From Blautia sp900556555 (lineage in GTDB: Bacteria; Bacillota; Clostridia; Lachnospirales; Lachnospiraceae), in assembly GCA_964250615.1 (NCBI GenBank), contig CAXUGM010000010.1: a DNA stretch of 64,000 nucleotides. One strand, written 5' to 3'. Below are positions 34,897 through 41,758 of the stretch, piece after piece. The notes under the pieces were generated by a model, which saw nothing but the letters and a program-made list of their open reading frames with translations, did no database searches and was not told where the DNA came from. Each line of letters begins with the position of its first letter. Positions within the stretch are counted from its first letter, which is position 1. The translations under genes and the position numbers were made by a program.

Positions 34897-35086
34897 TGAA
34901 AAACCCTCCTCAGTTTGTAGCAATATTTCCATATCTTCATATATAGCACAGAGTTTTAGAAATGTCGATATGGAAAAAGAAAAATATAAAAAAGCGATTA
35001 TTTTACTATTTTTTGGTGGGTATATGGTACAATGAATATACTAGATTTAATACAATAGTATGGGGAAAAAACAGGAGGTATTGATT

Positions 35087-35872
35087 ATGGAATTAAGGAT
35101 TCGAAGAGCAGATCCGGCAGGAAACATTACACTTTTTGTCATGAGCAAAGCAGACAGAAAGGATTATGCGGCAATTTCAAACCAGCTTTTAGCCATGGAA
35201 GAATTTGGGGCAGAGCAGGTGGGATTTGTAGAGTATCAGGATAACGGCAATGTGCATATGCAGATGATGGGCGGTGAATTCTGCGGCAATGCAACCAGAA
35301 GCTTTGGCTATCTTATGAGCATGCTTTCCACAGAGAAACCGTCAGAGGTGGAAGTAGATGTCAGCGGTTCTGCAGAACCTTTGAAGGCAGAAGTCGATTT
35401 AGAAAAGGGAACCAGCAGAACCCAGATGCCTCTGCCTGTGGAGATTATAGAACTACCAAAGATACAGGGAGAGACCTATTCTATGGTGGTATTTGAGGGG
35501 ATCTGCCATACTATTGTAAAATCTGCACCGAGAGAACAGGATTTTGTAGACCAGGTAATCCAGGTGGCAGAGAAGGTGTGTCCTGCTGATGCCTATGGCG
35601 TGATGTTCCTGGAAGGGGAAAAAATGACCCCGGTAGTAAATGTCAAAGAAAACGGTTCTATGGTATGGGAAAGCAGCTGCGGAAGCGGAAGCATGGGGGC
35701 TGCTGTGTATCTCTCCCACGGAAAAGAAGATGGCACATATGTGTATGAACTTCATCAGCCGGGTGGAGTGATTGAAGCCTCTGTTACCATTGAAAACGGA
35801 AAAGTAATTCAGTGTAAAATGGGAGGACCAGTCGTGATTTCAGACGAAATGACGGTGGAGATTGGTGGGTAA
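35087..35872 (+). CDS. Diaminopimelate epimerase-like amino acid racemase
   Basis: A 261-aa cofactor-independent racemase/epimerase fold (DapF superfamily). Two catalytic cysteines can be placed: GGEFCGNATRSFG (~64-76) and ESSCGSGSMGAA (~200-211). The exact DapF motifs are altered, and the second Cys context lacks the ACGTG of DapF, being closer to histidine racemase CntK-type enzymes. There are no staphylopine (cntL/M) or lysine-pathway genes near, so the substrate is open: an amino acid with a free alpha carbon is expected. The start at 35087 has ACAGGAGGT 6 bases ahead. The gene is monocistronic, followed by the type I toxin locus. Confidence 0.75.
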   Translation: MELRIRRADPAGNITLFVMSKADRKDYAAISNQLLAMEEFGAEQVGFVEYQDNGNVHMQMMGGEFCGNATRSFGYLMSMLSTEKPSEVEVDVSGSAEPLKAEVDLEKGTSRTQMPLPVEIIELPKIQGETYSMVVFEGICHTIVKSAPREQDFVDQVIQVAEKVCPADAYGVMFLEGEKMTPVVNVKENGSMVWESSCGSGSMGAAVYLSHGKEDGTYVYELHQPGGVIEASVTIENGKVIQCKMGGPVVISDEMTVEIGG

Positions 35873-35980
35873 AATGAGTTGCCAGGGGAACTGAAACATG
35901 CTAGAATTCTTGTAGAGAACAATCGTGTTACAGGGTGGATTGACCTTCATTTTATTTTACATAGAATGGGGGTGGTGCTG

Positions 35981-36076
35981 ATGAACAGGAATAATCATTT
36001 TGATTCCAAAGATTTAATTGCTTTTGGGATGTTCATTTTAGCATTGCTGACATTCGTTTTTACGTTCTGTCGATAA
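35981..36076 (+). CDS. Putative type I toxin, small holin-like membrane peptide (31 aa)
   Basis: A 31-residue peptide with a short polar N-terminus (MNRNNHFDSKD) and one hydrophobic helix (LIAFGMFILALLTFVFTF), ending FCR. This matches the putative holin-like toxin group of Firmicutes type I systems (related in style to TxpA/BsrG/Fst). GGGGGTGGTG precedes the ATG by 4 bases. A longer in-frame extension to 35879 exists but lacks a ribosome site and crosses the inverted repeat, so it is rejected. A convergent RNA gene with its own promoter and terminator overlaps the 3' end of the message. Confidence 0.72.
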   Translation: MNRNNHFDSKDLIAFGMFILALLTFVFTFCR

Positions 36077-36088
36077 TGTTTTAAGGCA

Positions 36089-36187
36089 TAGAAAAACCAC
36101 CCCGGAACTTTGGCGAGTGATGAGGTGGTAATTCTATGTTATCCTAATTCATATGGTCAACCCCTTGTGGGCGATTGTTCTCTTTAT
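36089..36187 (-). ncRNA. Putative antitoxin RNA of the type I system
   Basis: On the minus strand a promoter TTGAAT (36222-36217), 17-base spacer, TATATT (36199-36194) would start an RNA near 36187. It would end at a terminator: ACCACC and GGTGGT stem (36126-36095) followed by TTTTTCT. The ~95-base RNA is complementary to the 3' part of the toxin transcript, the usual design for RatA/SR4-type antitoxins. Expression is not shown by sequence alone. Confidence 0.6.
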
Positions 36188-36193
36188 ATCTAT

Positions 36194-36222
36194 AATATAA
36201 CATGCTTGTTCGTTGTATTCAA
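36194..36222 (-). promoter_or_regulatory. Promoter of the antitoxin RNA
   Basis: TTGAAT, 17-base spacer and TATATT on the minus strand; a strong promoter is expected for an RNA antitoxin. Confidence 0.6.
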
Positions 36223-36240
36223 CAGAAAGTTTAGAGAACA

Positions 36241-36930
36241 ATGTCTATGAAATCCGTAAAATTAAAACATCCATATATTACAGTCAAGGAAAATCACCAA
36301 TCCTCTTTTGGCGGAAGCCAGACATGGGCAAAAAGCCGTACCTTGCAAAAATACGGCTGTGGTGTTGTGGCTGGCACAGATTTTCTCTTGTATATAGGTT
36401 TACATAAGAAATATCCTGTTGGAACAGAGTTTTCACGGGACAAACATTTACAGGGGAAGTTAAGCAGAACAGTTTATCTTGAACTGCTGGATAAAATGCA
36501 AAAACATTATTTCCCTGTGATTCCCGGGCTAGGAATGCCCTGGTGGGTATTAGCCGGTGGTTTGAACGTTTATTTTCTAAAAAACAGGATTCCTCTGAAA
36601 GCTTCTTTTGGGGTACGCAGAAGAAACCGGGATAACCGGATCCGATCCATGCTGGTACATGATCTGCCGGTTATCCTGGCAGTCGGACCTAATTTTCCCA
36701 TTCCCTGGAAACGGCATAAACTGGCTTTTTATCAGAAGAGAGGACAAGAATATATAGAAGCGTGCCGGACAGCCGCTCACTTTGTTGTGATTACAGGAAT
36801 GTGCGGCCAGTGGTTAGAGATTTCCTCCTGGGGGAATAAATATTATGTAAACATGAAGGAATATGAGGAATATGTGGCTCATTACAGTTGTCCGCTGGTG
36901 AGCAATATTATATATGTGAAAAAGAGATAG
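36241..36930 (+). CDS. Papain-fold (C39-like) protein of unknown function
   Basis: A 229-aa protein I know only as a recurrent Clostridia type. It looks like a papain-like cysteine peptidase fold: a candidate nucleophile in KYGCGVVAGTDFLLY (~37-51), a candidate His in AAHFVVITGM (~180-189), and ISSWGNKYYVNMKEYEEY (~195-212), whose polar residue could complete a triad. There is no signal peptide. No clear ribosome site is seen before the ATG, which lies at the end of an 11-base copy (TAGAGAACAAT, 36232-36242) of the element at 35913. The stop codon lies within a 23-base direct repeat that recurs after the adjacent repeat array. Whether it is an active peptidase is unknown. Confidence 0.6.
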   Translation: MSMKSVKLKHPYITVKENHQSSFGGSQTWAKSRTLQKYGCGVVAGTDFLLYIGLHKKYPVGTEFSRDKHLQGKLSRTVYLELLDKMQKHYFPVIPGLGMPWWVLAGGLNVYFLKNRIPLKASFGVRRRNRDNRIRSMLVHDLPVILAVGPNFPIPWKRHKLAFYQKRGQEYIEACRTAAHFVVITGMCGQWLEISSWGNKYYVNMKEYEEYVAHYSCPLVSNIIYVKKR

Positions 36931-36948
36931 GTTTTTTTATAAGAAATT
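36926..36948 (+). repeat. Direct repeat, left copy, flanking array A
   Basis: The 23 bases GATAGGTTTTTTT + ATAAGAAATT are identical to 37260-37282. The copies lie 334 bases apart and bracket most of the CCTA/TAGG array. The left copy contains the stop codon of the papain-like gene. Confidence 0.75.
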
Positions 36949-36998
36949 CCAGCTTGTTTTTCCGGGGATGCTGTTTTGGTAAGTGGTTTTCGTGGGGG

Positions 36999-37349
36999 AA
37001 TAGGCTGGAATATTGTATTTTACAGTTTTAGCCTACATTTTGAAAGGTGAAATAGGCTGAGAATCAATCTTATTTAGTTTTGACCTACGTTTTAGAAGAT
37101 GAAATAGGCTGAGAATCAATCTTATTTAATTTTGGCCTACATTTTGGAAGAGAAAAGTAGGTGGAAGTCTTGATTTCTTTGACTTTAGCCTATCTTAGTC
37201 TTGAAAAAGTAGGCCGTAAGCGATGAACTCCTTTTTTTGGCCTATTTGCCTTGGGAAAAGATAGGTTTTTTTATAAGAAATTGCAATTCCTACCTACATT
37301 TCGCCCCACAAAGGTTCTGTACAAAAAATTTCCACCTACATTTCACCTA
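36999..37349 (+). repeat. Array A of helically phased CCTA/TAGG inverted half-sites
   Basis: TAGG starts at 37001, 37053, 37105, 37158, 37210 and 37262; CCTA starts at 37032, 37084, 37136, 37189, 37241 and 37293. CCTA to TAGG is 21-22 bp and TAGG to CCTA is always 31 bp, giving a 52-53 bp unit. Each unit can be drawn as a 27-bp imperfect hairpin GCCTAC-N17-TAGGC. The spacers are poorly conserved. The tail (37293-37349) degenerates into isolated CCTAC copies. No gene lies in 36931-37787; it holds this array and the glycine riboswitch. Confidence 0.8.
37260..37282 (+). repeat. Direct repeat, right copy, flanking array A
   Basis: Exact 23-base copy of 36926-36948; it overlaps the last full unit of array A. 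Confidence 0.75.
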
Positions 37350-37377
37350 CAAAAAACAATTGTCCGCAAATGGGGGA

Positions 37378-37405
37378 TTGACAAAAGGAAAATCAGTGCT
37401 ATAAT
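37378..37405 (+). promoter_or_regulatory. Promoter for the glycine riboswitch-symporter transcript
   Basis: A perfect TTGACA (37378-37383), 16-base spacer and a perfect TATAAT (37400-37405), about 30 bases ahead of the first aptamer. Confidence 0.85.
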
Positions 37406-37435
37406 GAAATTCGTTAATTGCATATTGTGCCAAAG

Positions 37436-37611
37436 GAAGGATGCAGGAAAGCGGCGAAATGCCCACCGAAGGAGTAATACTCTCAGGGGTCTGCAAAAGA
37501 CGAGACTGTATCTGGATGGCTCTCTGGAGAATCCCTTAATGGGTGCCGAAGGTGTAAGCAGACGGAGAACTGTCTGTGAATCTCTCAGGCAAAAGGACAG
37601 TGAGGTTTAAA
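37436..37611 (+). promoter_or_regulatory. Tandem glycine riboswitch
   Basis: Two glycine aptamers in a row. The first reads GGAAGG...GGCGAAATGCCCACCGAAGG...CTCTCAGG (37436-37488), then a linker CAAAAGACGAGACTGTATC, and the second aptamer has CTCTGGAGAATCCC, GGTGCCGAAGGTGTAAG and ATCTCTCAGGCAAAAGGACAG (ending ~37602). The repeated CCGAAGG and CTCTCAGG motifs are diagnostic. It probably responds to glycine and controls the symporter gene. Confidence 0.95.
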
Positions 37612-37666
37612 AGGACAGATTTTTTCTGTTCCAATAACGCATATTGCGCTGAAATCTGAACATACA

Positions 37667-37707
37667 GTCCATGGGATTTTAATAGACAAAATCTCATGGG
37701 CTTTTTT
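37667..37707 (+). terminator. Terminator of the glycine riboswitch expression platform
   Basis: A 14-bp stem (37667-37680 with 37688-37701; ATGGGATTTT against AAAATCTCAT) followed by six T, 80 bases before the symporter start. A smaller GGACAGA/CTGTTCC element lies upstream (37613-37632) and may be the antiterminator partner. Confidence 0.85.
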
Positions 37708-37787
37708 CGTATCAGGTTTTCTTGCTTGTTCACGAAAGAGTATGCATAAAAATGCAGAAAGAAGAACAAAAGGAGAAGAAAAAAGAA

Positions 37788-39164
37788 ATGGAAATTTTAG
37801 AAACAGTCATGAATGTTATTGCATCAGTGGTTGAGCACGTCAACACATTTTTGTGGGACTATGCGTTGCTGATCCTGCTGCTTGGAACCGGAATTATTTA
37901 TTCCTTCAGTTTGAAGTTTATTCAGGTTCGTAAGTTTGGTGTGGGAATGAAGAAAATGTTTGGAAACTTTTCTCTTCATGGAAAAAGCAGCGAGAACGGA
38001 CTTAGTTCCTTCCAGGCGTTGGCAACAGCCATTGCAGCACAGGTTGGAACCGGAAATATTGCAGGTGCAGCGACTGCCATTGCTTCTGGCGGACCGGGGG
38101 CAATCTTCTGGATGTGGGTCAGTGCTTTCTTTGGAATGGCTACGATTTATGCGGAGGCAGTGATGGCACAGCATACCAGAGTGAAAGAAAATGGTGTAAT
38201 CATAGGCGGGCCTGTTTACTATATCAAATACATTTTTAAAGGAAAATTCGGAAAATTCCTTGCAGGATTTTTCTCAGTGGCAATCATCTTAGCATTAGGT
38301 TTCATGGGAAATATGGTACAGTCCAACTCCATTGGAAGTTCCTTTGAGACAGCTTTTGGAATCAAACCGCTTTACGTGGGTATTGTAATTGCAATCATTG
38401 CAGCCTTCATTTTCATCGGAGGAATCAACAGAATTGCAAGGGTAACAGAAAAGGTTGTTCCTATTATGGCTCTGATTTATATTGTTGGATGCCTGATAAT
38501 TTTAGGAATGAATATACAGGGTGTTGGGAAAGCATTTCATGATATTTTTGTAGCAGCTTTTAATCCAAACGCTGTTCTAGGTGGAGCTCTTGGTGTGACA
38601 GTTCAGAAGGCAATGCGTTTCGGTGTGGCAAGAGGGCTTTTCTCTAACGAAGCGGGTATGGGTTCTACCCCTCATGCACATGCTACCGCAGATGTGAAGC
38701 ATCCGGGTGATCAGGGAATCATTGCCATGATGGGTGTGTTTATTGATACCTTTGTCATTCTGACCCTGACAGCACTGGTTATCCTTTCCACAGGAGCATT
38801 ATCCAGTGGAAAAACAGCTTCTGCATTGGCACAGGTAGCCTTTGATTCTGCCTTTGGTTCCTTTGGAAAAATCTTTATTGCCATTTGTATGCTGTTCTTT
38901 GCATTTACCACGATTATCGGATGGTACTACTTTGGAGAAGTAAATGTGAAGAGTCTATTTGGAGCAAAAGCAGTTAAAATTTATGCAGCATTAGTTGTTC
39001 TGTTTGTTTTGCTTGGCTCTACACTGAAAGTGGAACTTGTTTGGGATATGTCAGATATGTTTAATGGTTTGATGGTAATTCCCAACTTGATTGCGATTCT
39101 GGCATCTATTCCTATGGTAATGAAGCTGAGTAAAGAATATGAAAAACTGCATGGCAATAAGTGA
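37788..39164 (+). CDS. Alanine/glycine:cation symporter (AGCS family)
   Basis: A 458-aa sodium- or proton-coupled amino acid transporter with about eleven helices. Family motifs: SSFQALATAIAAQVGTGNIAG (two parts, ~70-92), GGPGAIFWMWVSAFFGM, GGPVYYI, and GLFSNEAGMGSTPHAHA (~285-300). I chose the ATG at 37788 (AAAGGAG about 12 bases ahead); a weaker alternative start lies at 37752. The tandem glycine riboswitch upstream strongly suggests that glycine is a substrate or signal. High glycine may switch expression either way; the aptamer's platform is a terminator. Confidence 0.9.
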   Translation: MEILETVMNVIASVVEHVNTFLWDYALLILLLGTGIIYSFSLKFIQVRKFGVGMKKMFGNFSLHGKSSENGLSSFQALATAIAAQVGTGNIAGAATAIASGGPGAIFWMWVSAFFGMATIYAEAVMAQHTRVKENGVIIGGPVYYIKYIFKGKFGKFLAGFFSVAIILALGFMGNMVQSNSIGSSFETAFGIKPLYVGIVIAIIAAFIFIGGINRIARVTEKVVPIMALIYIVGCLIILGMNIQGVGKAFHDIFVAAFNPNAVLGGALGVTVQKAMRFGVARGLFSNEAGMGSTPHAHATADVKHPGDQGIIAMMGVFIDTFVILTLTALVILSTGALSSGKTASALAQVAFDSAFGSFGKIFIAICMLFFAFTTIIGWYYFGEVNVKSLFGAKAVKIYAALVVLFVLLGSTLKVELVWDMSDMFNGLMVIPNLIAILASIPMVMKLSKEYEKLHGNK

Positions 39165-39176
39165 TAAAAGTACCAC

Positions 39177-39205
39177 TTTACAAATCTTTGTAACTATGTT
39201 AGCAT
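39177..39205 (+). promoter_or_regulatory. Promoter for the T-box/metG transcript
   Basis: TTTACA (39177-39182), 17-base spacer, TAGCAT (39200-39205), 13 bases after the symporter stop. Confidence 0.5.
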
Positions 39206-39224
39206 TGCTAGTATAGGGAAACAC

Positions 39225-39475
39225 GATGATGAAGAGAGTACACGTAGGGAAGTCCTACAGAGAAGCTTCTATAAAAAATATGCTGAGAGGAAGCAGATGG
39301 AAATACGTGGAAGATGGCTTTTGAGAGGCGCACCGAAGTATGTATATGCCTAGGCTGCGACAGGTTCCGCCTGTTATAGCGGGAGGGTATGGATGTACCC
39401 CAAGAGGTCTGTATTGCGAAATACAGACGAACAGAAGTGGTAACACGGGTAAATACAACTCGTCTTCTTTGGAAA
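39225..39475 (+). promoter_or_regulatory. T-box leader, methionine specific
   Basis: A T-box leader is recognised by stem I (39225-39335) with the specifier strand GGAAGATGGCTTTTGAG, in which AUG (39314-39316) is the specifier codon, and by the T-box bulge AGAAGTGGTAACACGGG near 39434-39450. Uncharged initiator/elongator tRNA-Met pairs with AUG and the bulge, disrupts the terminator and raises metG expression. Stem III/IIA/B boundaries are approximate. Confidence 0.9.
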
Positions 39476-39495
39476 CAGGGAAGACGGGTTTTTTT
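39457..39495 (+). terminator. T-box-controlled terminator before metG
   Basis: AACTCGTCTTC pairs with GGAAGACGGGTT, then seven T. It competes with the T-box antiterminator; metG starts 48 bases later. Confidence 0.88.
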
Positions 39496-39542
39496 ATATC
39501 ATAGGAAATTGTTTCCTATTAACAAAAAAGGAGGAATCCAAA

Positions 39543-41501
39543 ATGGATAAGAAAAAATATTATATTACCACAGCCATTGCCTACACATCAGGCAAACCAC
39601 ACATTGGAAATACTTATGAAGCAGTTCTGGCAGACAGTATTGCCAGATTCAAAAGACAGCAGGGATACGATGTATTCTTCCAGACTGGAACAGACGAACA
39701 TGGACAGAAAATTGAGTTAAAGGCAGCAGAAGCTGGTGTGACATGCAAAGAATTCGTAGACAGTGTTGCAGGAGAAATCAAAAATATCTGGGATCTGATG
39801 AACACATCTTATGACAAATTTATCCGTACCACAGATGCAGACCATGAAAAACAGGTACAGAAAATCTTTAAAAAGCTGTATGACCAGGGAGATATCTACA
39901 AAGGATATTATGAAGGAATGTACTGTACTCCATGTGAATCCTTCTTCACAGAGTCCCAGTTGGTAGACGGCAAATGCCCGGACTGTGGACGTCCTGTAAC
40001 ACCTGCAAAAGAAGAAGCATACTTCTTCAGAATGAGCAAATATGCACAGAGACTCATTGACCACATCAATGAACATCCGGAATTTATCCAGCCGGTTTCC
40101 AGAAAGAACGAAATGATGAACAACTTCCTTCTTCCGGGACTTCAGGATCTGTGTGTGTCCAGAACTTCTTTCAAATGGGGAATTCCAGTAGACTTTGACC
40201 CGAAACACGTTGTTTATGTATGGCTGGATGCATTGACAAACTACATTACAGGAATCGGATACGACTGTGATGGAGAAAGCACAGAACAGTTCAAAAAGGA
40301 CTGGCCTGCAGACCTTCATCTGATTGGAAAAGACATTATCCGTTTCCATACCATTTACTGGCCAATCTTCCTTATGGCACTTGATCTGCCGCTGCCGAAA
40401 CAGGTATTCGGACATCCATGGCTGCTTCAGGGTGATGGAAAAATGAGTAAATCTAAAGGAAACGTTCTGTACGCAGATCAGTTGGTGGATTTCTTCGGAG
40501 TAGATGCAGTACGTTATTTCGTGCTTCACGAAATGCCATTTGAAAACGATGGTGTGATTACCTGGGAATTAATGGTAGAAAGACTGAATTCTGAACTGGC
40601 AAATACCCTTGGAAACCTGGTAAACAGAACCATTTCTATGTCCAATAAATACTTTGATGGTGTAGTAAAGAGTACAGGCGTGTGCGAACCCGTAGATGAA
40701 GAATTAAAAGCCGTAGTTCTGGGAACAAAGGCAAAGGTAGCAGCTAAGATGGAAGAACTTCGTGTGGCAGATGCAATCACTGAAATCTTCACATTATTTA
40801 AACGCTGCAACAAATATATTGACGAAACCATGCCATGGGCACTGGCAAAAGACGAAGATAAGAAAGACCGTCTGGCAGAGGTGCTGTATAACCTGGTAGA
40901 AGGAATCTGCATCGGTGCTTCCTTACTGGAATCCTTTATGCCGGACACTACAGGCAAGATTTTGGCTCAGTTAAATGCTAATAAGAGAACATATGAAGAA
41001 CTGGATACCTTTGGACTGTATCCATCCGGAAATAAAGTTACTGAGAAACCGGAAATCCTCTTTGCACGCCTTGATGTAAAAGAAGTCATGGCAAAAGTGG
41101 AAGAAATGAGAGCACAGGACACACAGCCAGAAGAAGAAAAAGAAGAAGCTCCTGTGGTTGATATTGAAGCAAAACCAGAAGTGACTTTTGATGATTTCAT
41201 GAAAATGCAGTTCCAGGTAGGAGAAATCATTGCCTGCGAAGCAGTGAAAAAATCCAAAAAACTTCTTTGCTCTCAGGTAAAAATCGGAAGCCAGGTAAAA
41301 CAGATTGTATCAGGCATTAAATCCAACTACGCACCAGAAGATATGGTGGGCAAGAAAGTGATGGTTCTGGTGAACTTAAAACCTGCAAAACTGGCAGGTG
41401 TACTGTCTGAGGGAATGATTCTCTGTGCAGAAGGCCTTGACGGAGAACTGGCACTTATGACACCAGACAAAGATATGCCGGCAGGTGCAGAAATCTGCTA
41501 A
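39543..41501 (+). CDS. metG: Methionyl-tRNA synthetase
   Basis: A 652-aa class I synthetase charging tRNA-Met. The HIGH motif is KPHIGNTYEAV (~18-28), the zinc-binding knuckle has CTPCESFF and CPDCGRP (~127-147), KMSKS is GKMSKSKGN (~300), and the anticodon-binding helices follow. The last ~110 residues (from FDDFMKMQFQVGEI) are a Trbp111/EMAP-type tRNA-binding domain joined by an acidic Glu/Lys linker. AAGGAGG lies ahead of the ATG. It is controlled by the Met T-box upstream. Confidence 0.97.
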   Translation: MDKKKYYITTAIAYTSGKPHIGNTYEAVLADSIARFKRQQGYDVFFQTGTDEHGQKIELKAAEAGVTCKEFVDSVAGEIKNIWDLMNTSYDKFIRTTDADHEKQVQKIFKKLYDQGDIYKGYYEGMYCTPCESFFTESQLVDGKCPDCGRPVTPAKEEAYFFRMSKYAQRLIDHINEHPEFIQPVSRKNEMMNNFLLPGLQDLCVSRTSFKWGIPVDFDPKHVVYVWLDALTNYITGIGYDCDGESTEQFKKDWPADLHLIGKDIIRFHTIYWPIFLMALDLPLPKQVFGHPWLLQGDGKMSKSKGNVLYADQLVDFFGVDAVRYFVLHEMPFENDGVITWELMVERLNSELANTLGNLVNRTISMSNKYFDGVVKSTGVCEPVDEELKAVVLGTKAKVAAKMEELRVADAITEIFTLFKRCNKYIDETMPWALAKDEDKKDRLAEVLYNLVEGICIGASLLESFMPDTTGKILAQLNANKRTYEELDTFGLYPSGNKVTEKPEILFARLDVKEVMAKVEEMRAQDTQPEEEKEEAPVVDIEAKPEVTFDDFMKMQFQVGEIIACEAVKKSKKLLCSQVKIGSQVKQIVSGIKSNYAPEDMVGKKVMVLVNLKPAKLAGVLSEGMILCAEGLDGELALMTPDKDMPAGAEIC

Positions 41502-41514
41502 AAAAATTTTCCTA

Positions 41515-41543
41515 TTGACAACCGCCTTTCTGTCCTTTATTAT
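41515..41543 (+). promoter_or_regulatory. Promoter for the yybP-ykoY riboswitch-ATPase transcript
   Basis: A perfect TTGACA (41515-41520), 17-base spacer, TATTAT (41538-41543), starting 13 bases after the metG stop. Confidence 0.75.
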
Positions 41544-41550
41544 TCTCTTT

Positions 41551-41645
41551 AATGAAAGGGAGTAGCTGGCACCAACAGGTGTTTACGGCGTCGTCAATCT
41601 CGATGAGAATTTTCTCGTCCGTGTCGTGATGAAACAGCGAGACTT
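41551..41645 (+). promoter_or_regulatory. yybP-ykoY (Mn2+) riboswitch
   Basis: The conserved core is present: GAAAGGGAGTAGCTGG at the 5' side, ACGGCGTCGTCAATCTC in the middle, and the closing GCGAGAC. This motif senses Mn2+ and usually turns on exporters; here it precedes a P-type ATPase. Confidence 0.85.
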
Positions 41646-41686
41646 TTATTGCATAGCAGACTGTGCAGTAAAGGTCTCGCTTTTTA
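41636..41686 (+). terminator. Riboswitch terminator before the P-type ATPase
   Basis: AGCGAGAC (41636-41643) pairs with GGTCTCGCT (41673-41681), followed by five T then ATTTT. The 5' strand is shared with the aptamer closing element, so metal binding and termination are mutually exclusive. Confidence 0.8.
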
Positions 41687-41758
41687 TTTTCTGAAATGCT
41701 GTGGCATAGAAAGACCTTTACGAAGCACACTATAATAAAAATGAACGGAGGAAAATTC

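Larger units (their letters stand above)
35913..36187. repeat. Imperfect inverted repeat enclosing the type I toxin gene
   Basis: The 5' arm (35913-35966) and the 3' arm (36130-36187) are similar when one is reversed: GAGAACAATCG, then CA-GGG, TTGACC and ACATAGAAT recur in the same order. In the toxin mRNA the two arms could pair, hiding the ribosome site; in the antitoxin RNA the same sequence is a near copy of the toxin 5' leader. Confidence 0.65.

Noticed and set aside
35879..35980. A 34-residue N-terminal extension of the small toxin
   Set aside because: No ribosome site ahead of 35879, and the extension crosses the inverted repeat; the ATG at 35981 has a strong site.
37251..37610. A 119-aa reading frame across array A and the glycine riboswitch
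   Set aside because: It lies over a promoter and a conserved RNA structure and has no ribosome site.
39717..40529. A 270-aa minus-strand frame inside metG
   Set aside because: Shadow of metG codon bias; no ribosome site, and the composition is unlike a real protein.
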